5,915 nt of DNA from Bacteroidota bacterium (GTDB taxonomy: Bacteria > Bacteroidota > Bacteroidia > Bacteroidales > VadinHA17): positions 1 through 5,915 of the forward strand of contig JAUWMO010000219.1 in the NCBI GenBank assembly GCA_030613125.1, given 5' to 3'. The translations under genes were made by a program, and so were the position numbers. The first letter of the stretch is position 1, and the number at the start of each line of letters is the position of its first letter. Below the pieces are notes generated by a model. The model was not told the DNA's origin, did no database searches, and saw nothing but the letters and a program-made list of their open reading frames with translations. This document shows positions 1-5,155 of this stretch, piece after piece.

Positions 1-122
1 CGTATCATCATGTTTTTGAAGAACTACATGGATTTCTAGAGAACTTAAGCATTCTAGATATTCTTTTTAATACAGTGCCTGAAACTTATAATAACTTGCA
101 AAAGGCACTAATAAAAGACTAA
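1..122 (+). CDS. C-terminal end of an unidentified protein (5' truncated)
   Basis: An open frame enters from the left edge (first full codon at 3) and runs 39 codons to a TAA at 120-122. The residues begin YHHVFEELHGFLENL and end LQKALIKD. The tail is rich in Leu, Glu and Asn and looks alpha-helical and soluble, with no membrane segment or catalytic motif. The two other forward frames close within about 40 bases, which supports this one. No family is recognisable from so short a piece. A weak hairpin about 34 bases beyond the stop may end its transcript. It could also be a chance open frame, but its length and its stop followed by A/T-rich intergenic DNA favour a real gene end. Confidence 0.5.
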   Translation, partial: YHHVFEELHGFLENLSILDILFNTVPETYNNLQKALIKD

Positions 123-155
123 TAAATAAACCAAATGTTTATATTATAATAAAAG

Positions 156-177
156 GAACTGTTCCGGGATCCAGTTC
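156..177 (+). terminator. Weak hairpin, possible terminator of the left-edge gene
   Basis: GAACTG at 156-161 can pair with CAGTTC at 172-177 around a 10-base loop. The following bases, AGGTTTGTTTGG, are T-rich but not a clean T tract. The position 34 bases after the stop at 122 fits a terminator. The stem is only six pairs, so this is tentative. The left part (155-165) is also a short palindrome, GGAAC-T-GTTCC. Confidence 0.25.
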
Positions 178-260
178 AGGTTTGTTTGGTGAAATCTTTG
201 AACATTTTCTGAAAATAATTTAGTATCTCTAACGTTAATATCTGTTGCATAATTTATTAA

Positions 261-268
261 TAAGTTTG
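261..268 (+). promoter_or_regulatory. Candidate Bacteroidota-type -7 box (TAAGTTTG)
   Basis: TAAGTTTG matches the TAnnTTTG -7 consensus known for the primary sigma factor of Bacteroides and relatives. It lies 108 bases before the ATG at 376, which would leave an untranslated leader of roughly 100 bases. A clear TTG/TTTG -33 box at the usual distance is missing; the nearest TTG (245-247) is too close. The A/T-rich background makes a chance match plausible. Confidence 0.3.
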
Positions 269-375
269 ATTTGTTTGTTTATCAACATTTAAGTATTTTT
301 CATGGAAAAGATAAAGTCATGTCACCATACTTTTTAGTAACTTTAGAACAATAATTAATTATTAAGATTTGAAAA

Positions 376-1209
376 ATGAAAAAAATCCAGTTTATCCTTT
401 TAATTGCAATTAGTTACAGCATGCTGTTATTAAATGGATGTCAGAAAGATAATAATACTGAGGGAACAGGTTATCTGATAATTAAAGTGACTGATGCTCC
501 TTTTCCTATCGAATATGTAGAAGAAGCACTTGTTAGAATTATAAAAGTTGAGATCAGAGAGAAAAAATCAGAGGATGGATATCCGTTTTTGACATTGATG
601 GAAGATACAGTCACCATTGATCTGATAGATCTCAGAAATGGGGTTACTGCTGTTTTACTTGAGACAGATATTCCTGTTGGTGAATATGACCTTGTTCGGC
701 TTTACGTTGACCACGCAGGCATTACAATCAAAGACTGGGACACCTATTTTATGAAAGTGCCAAGTGGTGCTCAAACCGGTATAAAAATATTTATGTCGCC
801 GTCCATAAGGGTTGAAGGAGGATTAACATCTGAATTATTATTGGACTTCGACATAAGCAAGTCATTTGTTTTAAAAGGGAACATGTCTACTCCGGCAGGT
901 ATTAAGGGATTCAATTTCAAACCTGTTATCAGGGCGGTAAACAATACTACTGCCGGCAGAGTGGAAGGAGTTGTTAGTGATACTGCAAATGTCCTGTTGG
1001 AAGACGCTTCAGTATGGATAGAAAAAGATACAGTTATCTCAACTACCTATACCGATTCAATAGGGCAATATGCATTGATCGGCATTCCTGCCGGATCATA
1101 TTCTGTTTTTGCAACAAAAGAGGGATACGATACAGTTACATTTAGCGATATTGAAGTATTTGCAGGGAACAAAACTCTTCAGGATTTTGAGTTAACACCT
1201 ATTGAATAA
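376..1209 (+). CDS. DUF4382 lipoprotein with C-terminal carboxypeptidase-regulatory-like domain
   Basis: This 277-residue protein is a probable surface lipoprotein of unknown function. Residues 1-22 are a type II signal peptide: two lysines, a hydrophobic stretch, then lipobox L19-N20-G21-C22. The next residues, Q-K-D-N-N, resemble the surface-export signal described for Bacteroidota lipoproteins. Residues ~32-188 match my recollection of DUF4382: VTDAP (38-42), DLIDLRNG (82-89), the IPVGEYDLVRLYV strand (99-111), VPSGAQTGIKI (128-138), LLLDFDISKSFVLKG (154-168) and FKPVIRAV (181-188). Residues ~194-273 form a carboxypeptidase-regulatory-like beta-sandwich with the usual 'TDSIGQYALIGIPAGSYSVFATKEGYDT' pattern split over 226-253; this fold usually serves in binding or as a spacer, not in catalysis. 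The ATG is chosen because the signal peptide starts there; its leader is A/T-rich without a Shine-Dalgarno. The gene is flanked by gaps over 250 bases and is probably its own transcription unit. Ligand unknown. Confidence 0.9.
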   Translation: MKKIQFILLIAISYSMLLLNGCQKDNNTEGTGYLIIKVTDAPFPIEYVEEALVRIIKVEIREKKSEDGYPFLTLMEDTVTIDLIDLRNGVTAVLLETDIPVGEYDLVRLYVDHAGITIKDWDTYFMKVPSGAQTGIKIFMSPSIRVEGGLTSELLLDFDISKSFVLKGNMSTPAGIKGFNFKPVIRAVNNTTAGRVEGVVSDTANVLLEDASVWIEKDTVISTTYTDSIGQYALIGIPAGSYSVFATKEGYDTVTFSDIEVFAGNKTLQDFELTPIE

Positions 1210-1505
1210 GGTATTTCTTTGTATATATCATTTACTAAAGATTGAATACACACTAAAATCTCGGAGAAGGTAAGCGAAAGTATGCTCTTTTTACTTTAAG
1301 ATTAGTAAAATAAAGAATTATCCAAAGACTAAGAAATCCCATTGGCGATAAAATATTTTTATCATTTTTATTGATATCTTAACACAAATAACCCATCTGT
1401 TCATCAATTTTCCCTTTTAAGTATTTAATAATTCTCTTATACTTGTATTAACAAAATGTATACATAAGAATTAATAGAAGTCTATGTTTAATTAAAATTA
1501 AAACA
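1210..1505. other. Intergenic region between the two lipoprotein genes
   Basis: These 296 A/T-rich bases hold no convincing gene. Two A/T-only or nearly A/T-only hairpins are visible: TTTTACT (1289-1295) with AGTAAAA (1304-1310), and GATAAAA (1347-1353) with TTTTATC (1357-1363). Near the right end, TATGTTTA (1483-1490) differs by one base from the TAnnTTTG promoter box. It would give a very short leader to the ATG at 1506, and no TTG box sits at the proper distance. The promoter of the second lipoprotein gene must lie here if that gene is transcribed independently, but I cannot place it firmly. Confidence 0.5.
1347..1370 (+). terminator. Possible A/T-rich terminator after the DUF4382 gene
   Basis: GATAAAA and TTTTATC form a perfect seven-pair stem with a TAT loop, followed by ATTTTTA. 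It lies 138 bases after the TAA of the DUF4382 lipoprotein gene. The stem has only one G-C pair, at its base, so it would be weak; in DNA this A/T-rich the match could be accidental. Confidence 0.2.
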
Positions 1506-2486
1506 ATGAAAGCTAAAACAATTTTGAAACTAAGCTTGTTATTTATGATTTTAGGATTAATTTCTTGTGAAAAAGATTCATCCGAAGTTGTCCCTTTGGA
1601 TCAGGAGGAAGATTTTATTCTTAAAAATTTAGAATTATCATCGGAATCGGATCCTCTGGAAATTCCTGAATTAGTATATATTCCCTGTGGAATCCCACAA
1701 GTTTTTGAATTATGGTCTTTTGAAGGAATGCGATATGGGACTGTTACAGTCTATAATGACAACGAATTTCTATATATACAATACGATATTCTTTCTTCAC
1801 TTGCACAGGAAGGATGGGGCATACTTCAAACATATCTTTTCGTTGGCAAATATGAGGACTGGCCCTATCCTGGTGTAGATCCGGGATCAGGTTGGCAGAA
1901 TGATCCAGTTATTGTGATAGAACCTCATACCGGCAATCCAGCCACAGTAGTCCGTATGGTTCCAATAGCAGAATGGATGGAGGAATATTGTTTTGTTATT
2001 GCTACGAAGGCTAAATTGAACAATCCTGCCGGAGCTAACCCAAATCCAAGGGCATTTATTAATCTAAATGGAGAGTTATCGTATATATGGGATAATGAGT
2101 ATTGTCTTGAGAAATGCCTGGGTACCGGCACAATAGGATATTGGAAAAACCATCCGGATGCCTGGCCGGTTGATGAAATTACCATTGGTGATGTAACTTA
2201 TGCCAAAAATGATGCCATTGGAATCATGAAAACTCCTGGCAAGGGGGATAAAACTTATGATCTGTTTACACAATTAGTTGCTGCAAAACTCAATGTTTTA
2301 ATTGGCAATAATTCTGAATGTATAAATGACGGAATTGATACTGCAGATGGATGGATGTCGATGTATGGTCCGGTAGGGAATGGAATCAAAGCAAATAGTG
2401 ATGCCTGGAAAGAAATTGAATCCATTCATAAATTACTTGATGATTACAATAATGGGCTCTTATGTGCGCCTCATAGGGACGACTAA
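1506..2486 (+). CDS. Surface lipoprotein with C-terminal GYWKNHP domain
   Basis: This 326-residue protein begins with a lipoprotein signal peptide: lysines at 2, 4 and 8, a hydrophobic core, and lipobox L18-I19-S20-C21. E-K-D-S-S follows, resembling the Bacteroidota surface-export signal. After an acidic linker, residues ~58-195 look like a beta-sandwich (YGTVTVYNDNEFLYIQYDI at 77-95, then a 'W.I..TYLFVG' strand at 104-114). Residues ~200-326 are a compact C-terminal domain starting C-L-G-T-G-T-I-GYWKNHPDAWP (204-221). It continues through an 'ITIGDVTYAKNDAI' stretch, KGDKTYDLFTQLVAAKLNVL (246-265) and DDYNNGLLCAPHRD (312-325). I recall this pattern in uncharacterised secreted proteins but know no assigned function. 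Six cysteines besides the lipidated one (61, 162, 200, 204, 272, 320) could form disulfides, as expected outside the cytoplasm. The start is set by the signal peptide; there is no Shine-Dalgarno. A good terminator follows 30 bases after the stop. No catalytic motif is recognised. Confidence 0.85.
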   Translation: MKAKTILKLSLLFMILGLISCEKDSSEVVPLDQEEDFILKNLELSSESDPLEIPELVYIPCGIPQVFELWSFEGMRYGTVTVYNDNEFLYIQYDILSSLAQEGWGILQTYLFVGKYEDWPYPGVDPGSGWQNDPVIVIEPHTGNPATVVRMVPIAEWMEEYCFVIATKAKLNNPAGANPNPRAFINLNGELSYIWDNEYCLEKCLGTGTIGYWKNHPDAWPVDEITIGDVTYAKNDAIGIMKTPGKGDKTYDLFTQLVAAKLNVLIGNNSECINDGIDTADGWMSMYGPVGNGIKANSDAWKEIESIHKLLDDYNNGLLCAPHRDD

Positions 2487-2515
2487 TCAAGAAAGATGAC
2501 TACTTTTTCAACAGC

Positions 2516-2544
2516 AAGGGATCAGATTTTGGTCCCTTTTTTTT
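2516..2544 (+). terminator. Rho-independent terminator of the GYWKNHP lipoprotein gene
   Basis: AAGGGATC (2516-2523) pairs with GGTCCCTT (2531-2538), eight pairs including one G-U, around the loop AGATTTT. A run of eight T (2537-2544) follows directly. It starts 30 bases after the stop of the lipoprotein gene. The convergent ABC permease gene ends 43 bases further on. Read on the other strand, the stem is preceded by eight A but followed only by TTGCTGTTG, so it should work much less well for the ABC operon. Confidence 0.85.
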
Positions 2545-2586
2545 GTTAATTATATGTTCGATCTTCAGATAAAAAGTAAAATAAAG

Positions 2587-3753
2587 TCATCCCGTCCTCA
2601 TATGCCTGTACCAGAACAGCCAGAGACCTATAATAAAATAGAGTATTGTAACCAGTATCAGCGCAGTTATTTCGGGGATAATATCCTTGAAACTCATATC
2701 CATTATCCACACCTTGTTCAAGGCAGAAATTGCATGAGTAGGAGACATTAAAGACTGCCATGAAAGTGAATACCCTGCAATACTGAACATTTCCCCGGCT
2801 CTCATAGGAAAAGCCGCACCCGAAAAGAACATAAAAACGAACAAGGGGAAATTCCCTACTATTAATACTTCATTTGATGATTTGGTTGCACCGGCAAGTA
2901 TCAGACTAAAGGCAATAATAGAAATCGCTGTTAAAACAGCTATAAGCAGGAATATCCAAATAGATCCAACATAATTAAATCCGAGACCGACTGCAACTGT
3001 AATAGTCAGTAATACTGCAAGGATTCCAACCAGAATCTGGATGAAACTAACACCTGTTAAAAGTTCAAAAGTACTGACTCTTGAGAGTTTCAACCTGATA
3101 ATGGTTCTGTTCTCAACCTCTGTGATGATGGCAATAGTGGCAGAAAACATCAACATGATGATGGAAAGGATTATGATCCCCGGCATCCAGATATCAAAGT
3201 CATCAATTTTGCCTGATATCCCAAGGCCCGTTTCCTTTATTTTTATTGGTCTTGGTTTTCCGGTAACCTGAACTATGTATTCACTCAATATTTCATTGAC
3301 CCAGATAACAGTAACCATATAATTAATGTTTGTCAGATCCCCTATAAACTCAACATCTACTCCATCATCTCCTTGTGATGTAGCAAGTTTTACTATCCGC
3401 TCTGAGAAATCGGCCGGAATAATCACCAATGCATTCGATTTTTTATTTTTAAGCCATTTTTCAGCCTCAAGCCTGTTCTCAACCATTTTCACTCTCAGGG
3501 GAATCTCAAGGCTGTCTGTTTGATATTTTCTAATAACATCAACTAAAAAATCACCATGGTTAAATTTCCCGGTTGCAAGATCGAATCCATTATCCTGGTT
3601 GATTAAAACCACATCATAATTAATTTTTGTAGCTTCAGCTATCATATAGTAAATAAAAACGAAAAAAGGAGCCATGGATACTGTAAGGATCAATATCCAG
3701 AAATTCCTTATTTGTTCTTTAAAACTCTTTTTTATGATACTGAATATTTTCAT
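2587..3753 (-). CDS. ABC-2 type transporter permease
   Basis: This 388-residue integral membrane protein is probably the transmembrane half of an ABC exporter. Its layout matches the ABC-2 group with a large external domain (YhaP/YbhR-like). A short cytoplasmic N-terminus leads to a first membrane helix at ~18-40 and a ~145-residue soluble domain (42-187). A cluster of five further helices follows at ~189-211, 235-258, 262-287, 296-316 and 361-381. The loop after helix 2, TEVENRTIIRLKLSRVSTFELLTG (211-234), corresponds to the coupling segment 'E.ERGT...L..SP.S..E.L.G' of this family, which contacts the ATPase. Its ATG overlaps the ATPase stop by four bases (ATGA), so the two are translationally coupled, and a homodimer with two ATPase subunits is expected. 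The substrate cannot be told from sequence; relatives export drugs, lipids or polysaccharides. No membrane-fusion protein or TolC gene is present in the window. Confidence 0.92.
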   Translation of the reverse strand: MKIFSIIKKSFKEQIRNFWILILTVSMAPFFVFIYYMIAEATKINYDVVLINQDNGFDLATGKFNHGDFLVDVIRKYQTDSLEIPLRVKMVENRLEAEKWLKNKKSNALVIIPADFSERIVKLATSQGDDGVDVEFIGDLTNINYMVTVIWVNEILSEYIVQVTGKPRPIKIKETGLGISGKIDDFDIWMPGIIILSIIMLMFSATIAIITEVENRTIIRLKLSRVSTFELLTGVSFIQILVGILAVLLTITVAVGLGFNYVGSIWIFLLIAVLTAISIIAFSLILAGATKSSNEVLIVGNFPLFVFMFFSGAAFPMRAGEMFSIAGYSLSWQSLMSPTHAISALNKVWIMDMSFKDIIPEITALILVTILYFIIGLWLFWYRHMRTG

Positions 3754-4712
3754 TGCCTCAGTTTTCTCCCTGTTAAATGGATAAATACATCTTCAAGGGT
3801 ATTTTCCCTCATGGTCATTTCTCTGATCTTATAGTCCTGGCCATTTATCTTTTGTGTGATCTCAGACACTTTCCCAATCAGATTTTTCGATCTTATTATC
3901 AATGAATTGCCACTTATTTTTGCTTTATCACAAATTTGTAACAAAACTTCTTCAACTTTTTCAGGATTCTCAACCTTTTCAGTATCTAAAGTTATTTCGA
4001 GGATATCACCTTCTCCGATTGATTTTTTCAAATTCTCAGGAGTGTTGACCAAAAGTAATTTGCCATGGTCAATAATGGCTACACGGTCAGACAGACGATC
4101 AGCTTCATCCATATTATGCGTTGTAAGGATAATGGTTTTTTCTTTTGCAAGGGATTTGATGAGACCCCTGACAAGTATACGGCTTTGGGGATCAAGTCCG
4201 GCTTCAGGTTCATCCAGAATCAGTATTTCCGGATCATGTATTAGCGCAAGACAAATGTTCAACCTTCTTTTCATACCTCCGGACAATTTCCTGGCAAGAA
4301 CATTCGATTTACTTTCCAATCCCATCATTTTAAGTAGCTCCTGAGATCTTTTTGAAGCATATCTGTCTGTTTTTCCATACATTTCCCCCATGAACTTGAG
4401 TTGCTCATAGAGTGTTAGTTTTGGCCAGTAAATGTTTTCCTGAGGACATATCCCAATACTTGATCTGATGTTGTTATGTTGTCGCGACCAGTTTCCCTGA
4501 AAGTGTATCTCACCATCAGTTGGAGTAATCAGACCACAGATCATATTTATAGTGGTAGTTTTGCCCGCCCCGTTTGGTCCAAGGAAACCAAGAATTTCAC
4601 CTTTGAAGATTTCAAGTGAAAGCCCATCAACAGCAATAAGGTTCCCGAATTTTTTTCTCAATCCTGAGATTCTTATTACTGGCTGTTTATTCTGTTCTGT
4701 GTCAGCAGGCAT
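3750..4712 (-). CDS. ABC transporter ATP-binding protein (ABC-2/DrrA-like)
   Basis: This 320-residue protein is the cytoplasmic ATPase that powers the permease encoded after it. All nucleotide-binding motifs are intact: an aromatic A-loop candidate F22, Walker A GPNGAGKTT (45-53), Q-loop Q91 in CPQEN, signature LSGGM (143-147), Walker B ILILDE with catalytic E168 (163-168), D-loop AGLDP (171-175) and switch H199 in TTHNMDEAD. The position after DEP, usually Thr, is Glu here (E170). Residues ~230-320 form the C-terminal extension typical of DrrA-like ATPases and end with the familiar 'NTLEDVFIHLTGR' (304-316). Length fits the family. Start: the ATG at 4712 gives the usual short lead-in to the first beta strand, and the frame closes upstream near 4761 without another ATG. 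No Shine-Dalgarno is evident. A 7-bp tandem repeat lies 34-75 bases upstream of the start and could overlap the promoter. Confidence 0.95.
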   Translation of the reverse strand: MPADTEQNKQPVIRISGLRKKFGNLIAVDGLSLEIFKGEILGFLGPNGAGKTTTINMICGLITPTDGEIHFQGNWSRQHNNIRSSIGICPQENIYWPKLTLYEQLKFMGEMYGKTDRYASKRSQELLKMMGLESKSNVLARKLSGGMKRRLNICLALIHDPEILILDEPEAGLDPQSRILVRGLIKSLAKEKTIILTTHNMDEADRLSDRVAIIDHGKLLLVNTPENLKKSIGEGDILEITLDTEKVENPEKVEEVLLQICDKAKISGNSLIIRSKNLIGKVSEITQKINGQDYKIREMTMRENTLEDVFIHLTGRKLRQ

Positions 4713-4745
4713 TCTTACAGGTAAATTTCGAAGAGGGGTGTAAAT

Positions 4746-4787
4746 GTTATACGTTAAACGTTAAACGTTATACGTTATATGTTATGG
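4746..4787. repeat. Heptamer tandem repeat (GTTAWAC)n
   Basis: Six consecutive 7-bp units read GTTATAC, GTTAAAC, GTTAAAC, GTTATAC, GTTATAT and GTTATGG. The first four differ only by A/T at one position, and the last two decay. The array ends 34 bases upstream of the ATPase ATG, so it probably lies in the leader or promoter of the ABC operon. Possible roles are regulator binding sites or a slippage-prone spacer; a neutral simple repeat is equally possible. Confidence 0.85.
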
Positions 4788-4848
4788 GATTATTCGAATA
4801 TTTATACAAATTACTACCATATAACACCACAATACAAAAAGTAAATAT

Positions 4849-4867
4849 CCACCCTCTAAGAAGGTGG
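4849..4867. repeat. Small hairpin CCACC...GGTGG
   Basis: CCACC (4849-4853) pairs with GGTGG (4863-4867). After one C/A mismatch two more pairs lead to a TAA loop. CTTTCTAATT follows on the + strand. On the - strand the stem is followed by ATATTTACTTTTT, so it might help terminate the porin transcript. Short subterminal hairpins of this kind also occur at IS200/IS605 ends, but no transposase gene is nearby, so that reading is speculative. Confidence 0.4.
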
Positions 4868-4958
4868 CTTTCTAATTAAAATTAAACATACCTCATCATA
4901 AATGTACAAAATATATCTATTCTTAAATGGCAGATTTGAAAAAAGGACGAATCCGGCC

Positions 4959-5155
4959 TTTAAATTTGAGTCTGCTCTGAAAAGTCTACAAATTGATTTT
5001 CACCAGGTTTCTACCCTTAATCCCTAAAGGGAACCCGGTGAAAATCAGTGCACCCTTTAGTCCCGAAACCCGATAACTATCGGGTTCGGGAGGGGTAAAC
5101 ACTGATTTGCAGTTTTTCTCTTTCTATTAGTTTTCGGAGTGGACTCAAATTTAAA
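4959..5155. repeat. 197-bp nested inverted-repeat element
   Basis: The outer arms are TTTAAATTTGAGTC (4959-4972) and its perfect complement GACTCAAATTTAAA (5142-5155). The match continues inward to 25 positions (4959-4983 with 5131-5155). The three differences (4973/5141, 4974/5140, 4978/5136) are all G-T, so a + strand RNA could pair throughout. Inside are hairpin A (4994-5010 with 5031-5047), hairpin B (5042-5050 with 5100-5108, perfect) and a strong core stem (5061-5091). Hairpins A and B share bases 5042-5047 and exclude each other. The right arm overlaps the porin stop codon. I see no target-site duplication and no ORF. It could be a miniature mobile element, a REP-like dispersed repeat, or a structured 3' region of the porin mRNA. 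Confidence 0.75.
5061..5091. repeat. Strong palindromic core stem (CCCGAT-AACT-ATCGGG)
   Basis: TCCCGAAACCCGAT (5061-5074) pairs with ATCGGGTTCGGGA (5079-5091), thirteen pairs with a single bulged A, closing on the tetraloop AACT. It is much more G/C-rich than the surrounding DNA. ACCC (5052-5055) with GGGT (5093-5096) can extend the stem outward. Neither side has a proper T tract, so it is not a typical intrinsic terminator. It forms the tip of the larger inverted repeat. Confidence 0.8.

Larger units (their letters stand above)
4713..5150. other. Structured intergenic region between porin and ABC operon
   Basis: These 438 bases contain no supportable gene. From the ATPase side they hold a heptamer tandem repeat (4746-4787), an A/T-rich stretch with a small hairpin (4849-4867), and a long nested inverted repeat (4959-5155). 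On the - strand TATGTTTA (4883-4890) and TACATTTA (4902-4909) each miss the TAnnTTTG promoter box by one base, too weak to call. A possible - strand terminator for the porin is GGA-TTCG-TCC followed by six T (complement of 4939-4954), but its stem is only three pairs. Confidence 0.6.

Noticed and set aside
1289..1310. TTTTACT/AGTAAAA hairpin after the DUF4382 gene as a terminator.
   Set aside because: The stem is weak, has a single G-C pair, and is followed by TAAAGAATTA, not a T tract.
1687..2273. Open frames on both strands inside the GYWKNHP lipoprotein gene (63, 86 and 65 codons).
   Set aside because: They lie fully within a well-supported gene, have no signal, domain or leader, and look like shadow frames.
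2546..2761. Short frames on both strands around the 3' end of the ABC permease gene (71 and 65 codons).
   Set aside because: They overlap the conserved C-terminal membrane helix of the permease in other frames and have no recognisable content.
3041..4743. Four + strand frames antisense to the ABC permease and ATPase genes, the longest 162 codons (3856-4344).
   Set aside because: The - strand ABC proteins have every expected motif; the antisense translations are Ser/Phe-rich products of complementary codons.
4873..4886. TAATTAAAATTAAA occurs here and also at 1489-1502, just upstream of the second lipoprotein gene.
   Set aside because: It is pure A/T in A/T-rich intergenic DNA; a chance repeat is likely and the contexts differ.
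4959..5155. CRISPR array or tRNA gene as explanation of the repeats.
   Set aside because: The repeats are inverted and nested, not regularly spaced direct repeats, and no cloverleaf with tRNA consensus bases is visible.
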